Origin: Lachnospiraceae bacterium MD308
GTDB taxonomy: Bacteria > Bacillota > Clostridia > Lachnospirales > Lachnospiraceae
Assembly (NCBI GenBank): GCA_000403475.2
Contig: KE159798.1
Location: 294,182 to 358,181, forward strand
DNA length: 64,000 nucleotides
Reading direction: 5' to 3'
Made by a program: the position numbers and the translations under genes. Shown piece by piece: positions 6,933 through 15,656 of the stretch. Numbering within the stretch: the stretch's first letter is position 1; every line of letters starts with the position of its first letter. The notes beneath the pieces are model-generated. The model did no database searches. It saw only the letters and a program-made list of their open reading frames with translations, and was not told the DNA's origin.

Positions 6933-9347
6933 ATGCAAAATAACAGGAAGGTTTTGGTCAGCATGGCTGGTACTAGAAAGACCAGACACTGGCCGAGGTC
7001 GGAGATTTTCTGGTCTGAATTTGTTGACAGGCTAAAGACTCCGGCCAGGAGTACGGAGACAATGGAAGAATATCTAGCGATGCCGAAAGCAAAGCAGGAT
7101 GAATTAAAAGATGTCGGCGGGTTTGTCGGCGGTACGTTTGTGCATGATATCCGAAAGTCCGCCTATGCTGAAGGGCGGGATCTAGTTACATTGGATATGG
7201 ATCAGCTTAAGCCGGGGCAGACGGAAGAAATCTTAAAAAGAGTCCGTGCGTTAGGCTGTGCTGCCGTTGTCTATAGTACCCGGAAACATACTGGGTATGC
7301 GCCGAGGCTTCGTATCGTGATTCCTTTTGACCGGACAGCTACAGCAGATGAATATGAACCGGCAGCAAGGAAGATTGCGTCCTTGATTGGAATTGAATTT
7401 TGTGATCCGACTACGTTTGATGTGTCACGGCTGATGTACTGGCCGAGCTGTTGCAGGGACAGTGATTACATACATGATGTATCAGATGGCGGCTTCTGCA
7501 GCGTGGACGGGGTTCTGGGCATGTACGGGGACTGGAAGGACGTACAGCAGTGGCCGCAGGTGCCGGGGACAGATGCAATAGAAAGGCGGAGGCTGGCAAA
7601 GCAGGAGGACCCGACTGCGAAAAGAGGTATCATAGGGGCATTCTGCCGTACTTATAATATTGTGCAGGCAATGGAGAAATTTATTCCGGGTATGTATGAA
7701 GAGACTGCCGTATCCGGCAGATATACTTATACAGGAGGCTCTACTGTGGGCGGTGCTGTGGTATATGACGGGGATATGTTCCTGTATTCCCATCACGCTA
7801 CCGATCCATGTTCTGGCCTTCTGGTGAATGCGTTTGACTTGGTGCGGCATCATATGTACGGGGATAAGGATCAAGGAGCGAAGGAAGGGACACCAAACAA
7901 TAAACTGCCTTCGTTCGTGCTTATGAGCCAGATGGCTGCTGCGGACCCCGCAGTTGCAGATCTGATTACAAGGGAAAAATTTGAAGAGGCGCAGAGAGCA
8001 TTTAACTTACAAGGGAATATGGATGGCCCTGAAAATGACCGGGATCTGGATTGGATTAAATGCATGAAACATGATGGGAATGGAAATATTGCCAAGACTA
8101 TCAATAATGCGGTCTTGATTCTTGAAAATGATCCCTTATTGAAGGGGAAAATTGTAACAGATGAATTTGCAAACTGTGGGCTCATTATCGGAAAGGTACC
8201 GTGGAGCGCGGAGACAGGACGGCGTAGGTGGAGAGATTCTGACGATGCGGGATATTATAATTATATGGAGCTGTTTTACGGAATCACGGGAAAGGAAAAG
8301 CTGGATAACGCGCTGTTGCTTGTCGGTAGCCAGAACCGGATCAATGACGTGAAAGAGTATCTCAAGAGATTAAAGTGGGACGGCACTAAAAGGCTGGATA
8401 CATTGCTTATAGACTATCTCGGAGCAGAAGACAGTGCATATGTGCGTGCGGTCACGCGGAAGTCATTGTGCGCGGCTGTGGCAAGGGCCGTTACGGGTGC
8501 TGTGAAGTATGACTATATGCCAATCTTTGCCGGGCCTCAGGGGCTCGGCAAGAGCACATTTCTTTCCATTCTGGGGAGAGACTGGTTTTCAGATTCCCTG
8601 ACAACGTTTGAAGGGAAGGAAGCCGCAGAGCTGATACAAGGAACCTGGATTAATGAAGTCGGGGAGCTTACGGCTATGTCAAAGCAAGAGACTAATGCTG
8701 TGAAGCAATTCTTAAGCAAGACTCACGATATCTACCGTGCGGCATATGGCAAGAGGACGGATAAATATCCGCGGAGGTGTGTTTTTTTCGGCACTAGCAA
8801 TGAAGCGGAATTTCTAAAAGATGTAACCGGAAACCGGAGATTTTGGCCGGTGGATGTCGGTGTATGCAAGGCGCGCAAATCCGTGTGGGGGGATTTGCCA
8901 CATGAGGTGGATCAGATCTGGGCAGAAGCATATCTGTACTGGATGCTGGGCGAGACGTTATATCTGCCAAAGAAGTTGGAACAGGCTGCAGAAGAGATGC
9001 AGGAAAGCCACAGGGAATTGTCAGGGAAAGAAGGGCTCATACATGAATTTATTGAAAGAGAGATTCCATTTAATTGGGATTCCATGGGCCTGATGGCCAG
9101 AAGGCAGTTCTTTAGCGGGAATATGAAGCTGCCAGAGGGTGAAACACTGATGAAACGGGATAAGGTATGTGCAATGGAGGTATGGGTAGAATGCCTGAAC
9201 AGCGAGGCAAAGTATATGAGCAAGAAAGATAGCATGGAGATTAATTCTATTTTAGCTTCTATTCCAGGATGGAAACGAAACAAATCCAAAAGAAGGTATG
9301 GCCCACACGGTATTCAGAGAGGTTTTGAGCGTGGACAAACTACGTAA
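6933..9347 (+). CDS. VapE-type phage primase/helicase
   Basis: An 804-aa protein. The N-terminal half carries a primase-like region with LDMD (about residues 86-89) and RIVIPF. The C-terminal half is the virulence-associated E/D5-like helicase: Walker A GPQGLGKST (about 533-541), the downstream WINEVGEL Walker B-like motif (about 570), and ATSNEAEFL-type sensor sequence FGTSNEAEFLKD. It follows the polymerase by 13 bases, with AGGAGGACCAG upstream. It probably provides priming and unwinding at the phage origin. Confidence 0.92.
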   Translation: MQNNRKVLVSMAGTRKTRHWPRSEIFWSEFVDRLKTPARSTETMEEYLAMPKAKQDELKDVGGFVGGTFVHDIRKSAYAEGRDLVTLDMDQLKPGQTEEILKRVRALGCAAVVYSTRKHTGYAPRLRIVIPFDRTATADEYEPAARKIASLIGIEFCDPTTFDVSRLMYWPSCCRDSDYIHDVSDGGFCSVDGVLGMYGDWKDVQQWPQVPGTDAIERRRLAKQEDPTAKRGIIGAFCRTYNIVQAMEKFIPGMYEETAVSGRYTYTGGSTVGGAVVYDGDMFLYSHHATDPCSGLLVNAFDLVRHHMYGDKDQGAKEGTPNNKLPSFVLMSQMAAADPAVADLITREKFEEAQRAFNLQGNMDGPENDRDLDWIKCMKHDGNGNIAKTINNAVLILENDPLLKGKIVTDEFANCGLIIGKVPWSAETGRRRWRDSDDAGYYNYMELFYGITGKEKLDNALLLVGSQNRINDVKEYLKRLKWDGTKRLDTLLIDYLGAEDSAYVRAVTRKSLCAAVARAVTGAVKYDYMPIFAGPQGLGKSTFLSILGRDWFSDSLTTFEGKEAAELIQGTWINEVGELTAMSKQETNAVKQFLSKTHDIYRAAYGKRTDKYPRRCVFFGTSNEAEFLKDVTGNRRFWPVDVGVCKARKSVWGDLPHEVDQIWAEAYLYWMLGETLYLPKKLEQAAEEMQESHRELSGKEGLIHEFIEREIPFNWDSMGLMARRQFFSGNMKLPEGETLMKRDKVCAMEVWVECLNSEAKYMSKKDSMEINSILASIPGWKRNKSKRRYGPHGIQRGFERGQTT

Positions 9348-9653
9348 CCCTATTTGGGATTAGAGGAACAAAGTAGAATCTACATATTTTTGGTAACGTT
9401 GCCGTGTTGCAATAAAAATTTATAAATGTCTACGTGTACAGCAACGGCAAAAAACCCGAAAACACAATAAAATATATTATATGTTACCAATGTTACCAAA
9501 CTATCTAATAGAAAGAAAAAATAAATAAAATAGGGGAATATATAATACCGCCTAAATTACCTAAATCGCCTAATAGAAATACACGCATATACGCGTAAGG
9601 GGAAACGGCACTTTGGGTACGGTGACAGTAACGGAGATTGGAGTGGATGTGGA
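9348..9653 (+). other. AT-rich 306-bp gap with repeats, candidate replication origin
   Basis: No gene is visible. The region contains inverted copies of a GTTGCCG/CGGCAAC-type motif (near 9397-9411 and 9440-9449), GGTAAC at 9392 facing GTTACC at 9484 and 9493, and short direct repeats (CCTAAATTACCTAAATCGCC near 9551-9570). AT-rich sequence with short repeats next to helicase and polymerase genes is what a phage origin often looks like. The assignment is positional only. Confidence 0.35.
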
Positions 9654-9971
9654 ATGAAAGAATCGGAGATAGAGAAGGTATTGGTGAGGGAAGTGAAGAG
9701 AATTGGTGGGGCTGCATATAAGTGGGTGAGCCCCGGTAATAACGGAGTACCTGACAGAATCGTAATCTTTCCCGGCAGGCGGCCAGTATTTGTGGAATTG
9801 AAGACCTGTAAGGGAAGGATGACGGTTCTGCAGGAGGCGCAGATTGAGAAACTTGAGAAATTGGGACAGGAGGTGGCGGTCGTTTACGGGATTGACGGTC
9901 TGAGCCAGTTTTTTCAGGATCAGGGATATGAGGAAACTAGCAAAGCGTTGGACTGTAAATACAGGTTGTAA
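9654..9971 (+). CDS. VRR-NUC domain nuclease
   Basis: A 105-aa stand-alone VRR-NUC protein. It shows E-x-x-I-E on the first helix, GVPDRIVI (about 31-38) and the catalytic core VELKTCKG (about 47-54), the PD-(D/E)XK pattern of this family. Stand-alone VRR-NUC proteins are encoded next to SNF2 helicases in many phages and are thought to resolve branched DNA. The ribosome site is weak (GGAGTGGATGTGGA). Confidence 0.9.
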   Translation: MKESEIEKVLVREVKRIGGAAYKWVSPGNNGVPDRIVIFPGRRPVFVELKTCKGRMTVLQEAQIEKLEKLGQEVAVVYGIDGLSQFFQDQGYEETSKALDCKYRL

Positions 9972-10004
9972 GGAGTTGGAGAAAACATGAGGAGGTGACG
10001 GCTG

Positions 10005-11393
10005 ATGGTATTCCAGCCGCATGCGTATCAGCAGCACTGTATTGACAAGATTATTGAGCTCAAGAAGATAGGGTTGTTTCTGGATATGGGACTTGGAAAG
10101 ACAGTGACAACGTTAACAGCGGTCAAGGATCTTAAGTACAATCGATTCCTGGTACGGAAGGTGCTTGTGATTGCACCCAAAAAGGTTGCGGAAGGTACTT
10201 GGACTAGGGAGAAGGATAAATGGGATCACACGAGGATGTTAAGAGTGTCGGCTGTACTTGGCAGTCGGTCGAAACGGATTCGGGCACTGAATACACCAGC
10301 AGATATTTATATCGTCAACCGGGAAAATGTGGTGTGGCTGGTAGATTACTACCGGAATTCTTGGCCGTTCGATATGGTAATCGTGGATGAGTCTAGCAGT
10401 TTCAAAAGCCATAAGGCGAAACGGTTTAAGGCGTTGGCCAGCATGAGACCCCATATTGAGCGTATGGTTGAGCTGACGGGCACGCCTTCACCAAATGGCT
10501 TGGATGACCTTTGGAGTCAGGTATACCTGTTGGATGGCGGTGAACGCTTGGGGAAGAGATATACACAGTTCAGGGAACGGTATTTTGATCCGGGAGACCG
10601 CGGGCAGAATGTGGTATATAACTACAGGGCCAAGCCAGGGAGTGAAGGAAGTATTCTGGGGAAGATTTCAGACATCTGTATTTCCATGAAGGCGGAGGAT
10701 TATCTTCAGCTTCCAGAAGTTATCTACCATCAGGTTCCCGTTGTTTTGGATGTGAAAGCGGGAAAGGCATACCATGAATTGGAACGCAAAATGGTGCTGG
10801 AACTTCCGGGAGATGAAGATAACATCAGCGTGACTAGTGCTGCTGCATTGAGCAACAAGCTTCTACAGCTTGCAAACGGTGCCATTTATGACGATGATCA
10901 CAGTGTGCATGAAGTACACGGATGCAAGGTCGAAGCCTTTTTGGAACTTGTGGAATCATTGCGGGGGAAACCAGTATTGGTTTTTTATAATTTTCAGCAC
11001 GACCGTGAGAGGATATTGAAAGCATTGGAGAAATCAGGGCTCCGAATCCGGGAGTTAAAGACGTCCCAAGACGAGGATTCCTGGAACCGAAGGGAGATTG
11101 ATATCCTGTTGACGCATCCGGCAAGCAGTGCTTATGGGCTGAATTTGCAGCAAGGAGGAAACCACGTAGTCTGGTTCGGCCTTACATGGAATTATGAGCT
11201 TTACACCCAGGCCAATAAGAGACTTCATCGGCAGGGGCAGAACGAACGCGTGATCATCCATCATCTGGTTTGCAATGGGACACGGGACGAGGATGTCATG
11301 AAAGCGCTGGATAGGAAAGACAATATGCAAGAATGGGTGATGAAAAGCCTGAAGGCTAGGATAAAAGCAATCAGGGGGGGAATGATTTCATGA
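10005..11393 (+). CDS. SNF2-family DEAD/DEAH-like helicase
   Basis: A 462-aa single-chain helicase. Walker A is DMGLGKTVTT (about 27-36). Motif II is VDESSSFKS (about 126-134), with DESS replacing the usual DEAH. The C-terminal RecA domain includes motif VI-type QANKRLHRQGQ (about 403-413). This matches the phage SNF2-like proteins found after VRR-NUC genes; both probably act in recombination-dependent replication. The start follows GAGGAGGTGACGGCTG. Confidence 0.93.
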   Translation: MVFQPHAYQQHCIDKIIELKKIGLFLDMGLGKTVTTLTAVKDLKYNRFLVRKVLVIAPKKVAEGTWTREKDKWDHTRMLRVSAVLGSRSKRIRALNTPADIYIVNRENVVWLVDYYRNSWPFDMVIVDESSSFKSHKAKRFKALASMRPHIERMVELTGTPSPNGLDDLWSQVYLLDGGERLGKRYTQFRERYFDPGDRGQNVVYNYRAKPGSEGSILGKISDICISMKAEDYLQLPEVIYHQVPVVLDVKAGKAYHELERKMVLELPGDEDNISVTSAAALSNKLLQLANGAIYDDDHSVHEVHGCKVEAFLELVESLRGKPVLVFYNFQHDRERILKALEKSGLRIRELKTSQDEDSWNRREIDILLTHPASSAYGLNLQQGGNHVVWFGLTWNYELYTQANKRLHRQGQNERVIIHHLVCNGTRDEDVMKALDRKDNMQEWVMKSLKARIKAIRGGMIS

Positions 11394-11437
11394 GATACAT
11401 AGAAACAGGGGTTCAAAACAAACAAATATATTTTTAG
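11390..11437 (+). CDS. Possible 15-aa remnant overlapping the helicase stop
   Basis: ATGA overlap with the helicase stop, encoding MRYIETGVQNKQIYF and then TAG. This could be the start of a gene truncated by rearrangement, or chance. Confidence 0.15.
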   Translation: MRYIETGVQNKQIYF

Positions 11438-11458
11438 GATTGTTGGAAGGAGAAAAGA

Positions 11459-11866
11459 ATGGAATGCAGCAAAACATATGCAGTAGATTTTGATAAGACG
11501 CTGAACTTGGCGGAAAAGTATCCGCAGCTAGGGGAGCCAAACATGAGGCTGATCGGTTACCTGAGTGCGCGGCAGCAGGCAGGGGATAAGATCATATTGT
11601 GGACATGCAGGGAAGGGGATTTGCTGAATTCGGCGGTGAAGTTTTGCAAAAGATATGGCTTGGAGTTCGATGCCGTCAATGATAATCTGCGGGAGAATAT
11701 CGAACACTTTAACCATAATTCCCGGAAGGTGTGCGCAGATTACTACATAGATGATAGGAATATGGGTTTCTGGAATCTGCCGTTAACTGCTCCGCCTAAG
11801 CTACAGGTGGAAGAGAGGATGGGCATTGCGGAGTATATCATGAGGAGGCTTGCTAAGACAGAATAG
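11459..11866 (+). CDS. HAD-superfamily phosphatase-like protein
   Basis: A 135-aa protein with the HAD motif I DFDKTL (residues 9-14), the motif II-like LWTCREG region (about 45-51) and an acidic motif IV-like DDRNMGF (about 98-104). It resembles short single-domain HAD proteins common in phage replication regions, probably acting on a nucleotide or polynucleotide phosphate end. GGAAGGAGAAAAGA is the ribosome site. The substrate is unknown. Confidence 0.8.
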   Translation: MECSKTYAVDFDKTLNLAEKYPQLGEPNMRLIGYLSARQQAGDKIILWTCREGDLLNSAVKFCKRYGLEFDAVNDNLRENIEHFNHNSRKVCADYYIDDRNMGFWNLPLTAPPKLQVEERMGIAEYIMRRLAKTE

Positions 11867-11870
11867 GCGT

Positions 11871-11904
11871 TTAAAACAAATAGAGAGCCCTAAGCCCTCT
11901 ATTT
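11871..11904 (-). terminator. Rho-independent terminator, minus strand
   Basis: AAATAGAG (11878-11885) pairs with CTCTATTT (11897-11904). On the minus strand the hairpin is followed by GTTTTAA, so it terminates the 51-aa gene reading leftward. It may also attenuate the rightward operon. Confidence 0.7.
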
Positions 11905-12054
11905 CCCATCGCTATTACTCTGATCCGGGCGCTTTGCCGGCGGCAGTGATGTATCGTCCTGGTAGCTCGCTGTCTCGCGGTTGCCGTCGTAAGCGTCCTT
12001 GGATTCAGTATAATCAATGGGTTTTTCTGTTGTAAATGATGATTTCTCTTTCAT
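11899..12054 (-). CDS. Small hydrophilic minus-strand protein (51 aa)
   Basis: Read on the minus strand, an ATG at 12054 (an in-frame ATG also at 12060) follows GAAAGGAGTGC. It encodes MKEKSSFTTEKPIDYTESKD and continues highly polar to residue 51. The stop lies within a terminator hairpin pointing the same way, strong support for a real gene. It stands alone against the phage transcription direction. Function unknown; it looks intrinsically disordered. Confidence 0.65.
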   Translation of the reverse strand: MKEKSSFTTEKPIDYTESKDAYDGNRETASYQDDTSLPPAKRPDQSNSDGK

Positions 12055-12184
12055 GTGCATGCACTCCTTTCAGATATAGGATGCCGATGGGAAGTTCTTT
12101 ATTATCTATCACACTATCACCCCGAAGGTAGGATGTGCGGAATGAATGGGAAATATACAGAGAGTTTAAAAAGGAGGTTTGGAG

Positions 12185-12436
12185 ATGTATGGATATATAG
12201 GTGGTGTATCAGATACGGATGAAATCAATTTTTGCCCGTATTGCGGAGAGGAAATAGTGATTATGCATGCGGGCGGGACTGCGACGTGTAATTCATGTAA
12301 AAGAAGATTTGGCGTCGTAGAAATGGATGAAGAGGGGATGTCCGAACCACTGCAGGTGGTGTGTGGTCCCGGAAAAAGAAGGAAATATAAGGCCTTACAG
12401 GACATGGAGGGAGCTTGTGCGTGCGGATACAGATAA
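12185..12436 (+). CDS. Zinc-ribbon protein with out-of-frame C-terminal tail
   Basis: The ATG at 12185 follows AAGGAGGTTTGGAG. Residues 1-48 form a zinc ribbon with CPYCGEEI and CNSCKRRFGVVE, a common small phage protein that normally ends soon after this point. From about residue 48 (near 12325) the frame runs over the coding sequence of the radical SAM gene in a different frame, so the last 35 residues are probably junk created by a deletion or recombination junction. Confidence 0.65.
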   Translation: MYGYIGGVSDTDEINFCPYCGEEIVIMHAGGTATCNSCKRRFGVVEMDEEGMSEPLQVVCGPGKRRKYKALQDMEGACACGYR

Positions 12437-12935
12437 ACTGGTTTTGATGGATAATAATATTCTTGCCTGTGAACACGGAATAATACAGTTGATCAGCATG
12501 ATTGGGAGCGGATACAGGATTGACATCAACCAGGGGATGGATGCCCGGCTGGTTGATGATGAAATAGCGGATATATTATCCCGGCTGAAATGGAGCCGGT
12601 TCATACGCTTCTCATGTGATCAGAAATCCCAGATAGAACCAATCAGGAATACGATTGAACTGTTGGGGAAGTATGGCGTAAAGCCTTACAGAATTTTTAT
12701 TTATCTGTTAGTAACGGCAGATATCAAGGATGCTTCGGATAGGGTAGAGGCATTGAAGAAATATAAAGCAATCAATCTGTACGCCCAGGCAGAACGTAAT
12801 GAAAGGCTGGGGATTATTCCTGATAGAATGCAGCTGGAATTCCAACAGAGGTACATATATGGTGGCTGCTACCGGAATGAGACATGGGAAGAATATTGTA
12901 AAAGAAAAGGTCTGAAAAACGGGGTGGTATTTTGA
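12327..12935 (+). pseudogene. Radical SAM protein lacking its N-terminus
   Basis: The first residues MKRGCPNHCRWCVVPEKEG contain the C-x3-C-x2-C cluster that binds the 4Fe-4S centre. The rest (MDNNILACEHG; INQGMDARLVDDEIAD; IFIYLLV) matches the phage-borne radical SAM proteins of about 240-270 aa. In that family several dozen residues normally precede the CPNxCxWC motif; here they are missing and the zinc-ribbon gene runs in from another frame. No ribosome site stands before the ATG at 12327. The product, if made, lacks the first strand of the barrel. Its stop overlaps the methyltransferase start. Confidence 0.7.
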
Positions 12936-14554
12936 AAAACGGATTAATCATAGACTGCTTCGCCGGTGGCGGCGGGGCAAGCGTAGGGATAGAAATGGCA
13001 TTAGGCAGGCAGGTGGATATAGCCATCAACCATGATCCGGACGCCATCCGGATGCATAAGACCAATCATCCGGACACACTGCATCTGACAGAGGATATCT
13101 TTAAGGTTGACTTGCAGAAATACGTAAGAGGTCGGCATGTGTCCTTGATGTGGGCGAGTCCCGACTGCACAAGCCACAGTAAGGCAAAGGGCGGGCAGCC
13201 CAGAAAACGGGGATTACGAATATTGCCATGGGCAGTATATAAGCATGCGAAAGTGATTCTGCCGTACGTGATCATCATGGAAAATGTGGAGGAAATTCAG
13301 CAGTGGGGGCCGTTGGACTCAGGCGGTCACCCGATACCAGAGAGGAAAGGCGAAGATTATAAGAAATTTGTCACAGCTATGAAGTCATTGGGATATACTT
13401 TTGATAGCCGGGAACTGGTGGCAGCAGATTACGGAGCGCCTACGACACGTAAGCGCTGGTATGCAATATTCCGGAGAGATGATAAGGAGATAGTTTGGCC
13501 GGAGCAGACACACAGCAAAGGCGGTGTGAATGGTTTGAAAGCATGGGAGCCAATCTGTAAATATCTGGATTTAGGGGATATGGGGAAATCCATTTTTGGA
13601 AGGAAAAAGCCGCTGGCCGAAAATACCATGAAGAGGATTGCAAGAGGGCTGGAGAAGTTCGTGTTTGGAAATCCGGAGCCGTTTATCATCAAGGTTACGC
13701 ACAAGTATGACCAGTTCCGGGGGCATTCCATGCATGAGCCGTTACAGACAATCACGTCAAAGAATGACACTGCACTAGTGACACCGTATATCATGCAGAT
13801 CGGGCAGACCGGATTTACAAAAGACCGTAATAGGGCGGTAGATGAAGCTTTGAGTACTATTGTCACGAAAAATGAGCACTGCCTGGTTAGTCCGCTTCTG
13901 ATCCAGTACCATTCCGAAACTACGAAGAACGGGGTTCGGGGACAGCTGGTTACAGAACCGGTTCAAACGATAGATACAAGCAACCGCTATGGGCTCGTAA
14001 TATCCTATCTGACAAAATTCTATAAAAGCGGTACCGGACAAATGATGTCTGAGCCGGTACATACGATCACCACATCACCCGGGCATTTCGGTACCGTATC
14101 TGTTCTGACTGTGGACTGGAAAGAGCTGCGGGAAACAGGGATTGATGAAGAGACAGCACAAAAATGTACATGGGTATCACAATTCATTATGGAATATTAC
14201 GGATGTGGTACCGGGCAGGCGTTAACAAAACCGATGCATACCGTGGTGACGAAAGACAGGTTCGCGTTGATCACAGTTCTGGGAAATGAGTATGTAATAA
14301 TGGATATCTTCCTGCGTATGCTAAATCCGGAGGAGCTGAAATTAGGGCAGGGATTTCCGAAGGATTACATCATTGAACATGATTATAATGGAAACAGATA
14401 CCCGGTCAGTAAGCAAGTGGCGCGGATCGGCAATAGTGTGGTTCCGATCATGGCGCGAAAGTTGGTAGAAGCGAACTGCAGCTATCTAAAGGTTGGGGAG
14501 CGGATGCCAAACATGAGGATAGATGACAGTGGGGAGCAGTTAAGGTTTGCGTGA
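12932..14554 (+). CDS. Orphan DNA (cytosine-5) methyltransferase with repeated target region
   Basis: A 540-aa enzyme with a TTG start overlapping the upstream stop (TTGA). Motif I is DCFAGGGGAS (about 8-17), catalytic motif IV is SPDCTSHS (about 79-86, nucleophile Cys), motif VI is ENVEE (about 116-120), with QVARIGNSVVP (motif X) near the C-terminus. Between about 250 and 448 there are five repeats of a roughly 45-residue unit built on M-x-E-P-x-x-T-I-x-T followed by a hydrophobic strand and Y-I/L. No restriction enzyme is adjacent, so it probably protects phage DNA. Confidence 0.93.
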   Translation: MKNGLIIDCFAGGGGASVGIEMALGRQVDIAINHDPDAIRMHKTNHPDTLHLTEDIFKVDLQKYVRGRHVSLMWASPDCTSHSKAKGGQPRKRGLRILPWAVYKHAKVILPYVIIMENVEEIQQWGPLDSGGHPIPERKGEDYKKFVTAMKSLGYTFDSRELVAADYGAPTTRKRWYAIFRRDDKEIVWPEQTHSKGGVNGLKAWEPICKYLDLGDMGKSIFGRKKPLAENTMKRIARGLEKFVFGNPEPFIIKVTHKYDQFRGHSMHEPLQTITSKNDTALVTPYIMQIGQTGFTKDRNRAVDEALSTIVTKNEHCLVSPLLIQYHSETTKNGVRGQLVTEPVQTIDTSNRYGLVISYLTKFYKSGTGQMMSEPVHTITTSPGHFGTVSVLTVDWKELRETGIDEETAQKCTWVSQFIMEYYGCGTGQALTKPMHTVVTKDRFALITVLGNEYVIMDIFLRMLNPEELKLGQGFPKDYIIEHDYNGNRYPVSKQVARIGNSVVPIMARKLVEANCSYLKVGERMPNMRIDDSGEQLRFA

Positions 14555-14612
14555 AGCCGAGCAAGGAAGAGCAGGAAGATTGTGGGAGAAACAGGTGAAA
14601 GAAAACAGGAAG

Positions 14613-14876
14613 ATGAAATTTAGCAAGGCGAAGTTCCTGAAAAATGCGCCAATAGGAATAAGGCGGCAGTTAAAGGGACATGAGAATGCTTTGGACGGGG
14701 TAGAGGTTATTTTTGACGGAAGGTTCGGCAGGGATGGTTATATACCGCGGTATCTTGCAAACGGGAAGGAGTATTATTTATACCCGGTATATAGAAGCTG
14801 GTGCCACAAATCTGATGATATGGGAGATAACGGAAGTATAGAGGAGGTTCAAGGAAATGAAATGGTCATGGAATGA
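14613..14876 (+). CDS. Hypothetical phage protein (87 aa)
   Basis: The ATG at 14613 gives MKFSKAKFLKNAPIGIRRQL. Upstream TTG (14547) and GTG (14595) codons are also in frame, so the start is uncertain. The C-terminus overlaps the next gene. It has no recognisable motif; small proteins like this follow methyltransferases in related prophages. Confidence 0.6.
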   Translation: MKFSKAKFLKNAPIGIRRQLKGHENALDGVEVIFDGRFGRDGYIPRYLANGKEYYLYPVYRSWCHKSDDMGDNGSIEEVQGNEMVME

Positions 14877-15252
14877 AAGAGATAGTGAATGCTGGACGCA
14901 TGGTACATTCGATACAAAAGAAGAAGCCATAGAAGATGCTTATGGGTGTAAAGAGATGATAAAGAGAGATGGATTTTATAGTGATGACGAGGATCCAATG
15001 ATTTACATTGGTCAGTGCGAATATATACCACTACGGACAGATTTGGATGCAGATCGGGAACTTGAGTATCTGGCTGAACTGTATTGTGACGAATCTGGAT
15101 GTGATTACTATATCTATGAAGGTGTTTCAGATGAAGATAAGAAATGGCTTGAACAAAAGTTATCCTCAGTAATGGAAGAATTTCACGAAAGAGTCGGTAT
15201 GAAACCAAACTGGTTCAGAATTGTGAATATGGAAAGTTTTGTGCTTCACTAA
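14857..15252 (+). CDS. Hypothetical acidic phage protein (131 aa)
   Basis: MKWSWNERDSECWTHGTFDT begins a strongly acidic protein with many Asp/Glu and several Tyr/Trp residues. AGAGGAGGTTCAAGGA precedes the ATG. It overlaps the previous gene by 20 bases. Function unknown; proteins of this composition can be DNA mimics, but nothing specific supports that here. Confidence 0.75.
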   Translation: MKWSWNERDSECWTHGTFDTKEEAIEDAYGCKEMIKRDGFYSDDEDPMIYIGQCEYIPLRTDLDADRELEYLAELYCDESGCDYYIYEGVSDEDKKWLEQKLSSVMEEFHERVGMKPNWFRIVNMESFVLH

Positions 15253-15270
15253 GTGGAGGGAAAGGGAACT

Positions 15271-15318
15271 ATGAACAAACAAGAATGGAGAAAGGAAAAG
15301 GAGACAAGTTTTTGTTAG
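15271..15318 (+). CDS. Possible 15-aa peptide
   Basis: ATG after GTGGAGGGAAAGGGAACT, encoding MNKQEWRKEKETSFC and then TAG. The ribosome site is good but the product is tiny; it may be a truncated gene or a leader. Confidence 0.25.
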   Translation: MNKQEWRKEKETSFC

Positions 15319-15331
15319 GAGGTTAATAACC

Positions 15332-15625
15332 ATGCAATATGAGGTAATAAGCAGAGATTATATATCAAATTGCTTGATAGAAGCTGTAAGGGCAAAGTTG
15401 AGAAAAAATCAAGTTAAAATCTACATCTGCAGGCCGAGGATAACAGAAAACGGGCATTTTCAGATGTTTCACTGCATGTGGGAGGATGAAAAGGGAAGCT
15501 ATGATTTTTCTGAACCTGAAGCAGTAGGGCTTCCACCGTGGAAGCAGCTTTTATTCAAAGGGCATATTAGAAAATTCGAAAAAGGATTTGCAGAAAAGTA
15601 TTCATCATATAGAAACGGTAATTGA
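15332..15625 (+). CDS. Hypothetical phage protein (97 aa)
   Basis: ATG after TTAGGAGGTTAATAACC. The product begins MQYEVISRDYISNCLIEAVR and has a mixed alpha/beta composition. No recognised family. Confidence 0.65.
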   Translation: MQYEVISRDYISNCLIEAVRAKLRKNQVKIYICRPRITENGHFQMFHCMWEDEKGSYDFSEPEAVGLPPWKQLLFKGHIRKFEKGFAEKYSSYRNGN

Positions 15626-15656
15626 ATTTCAAGGAAATATGGAGGGAAAGAGAAAT

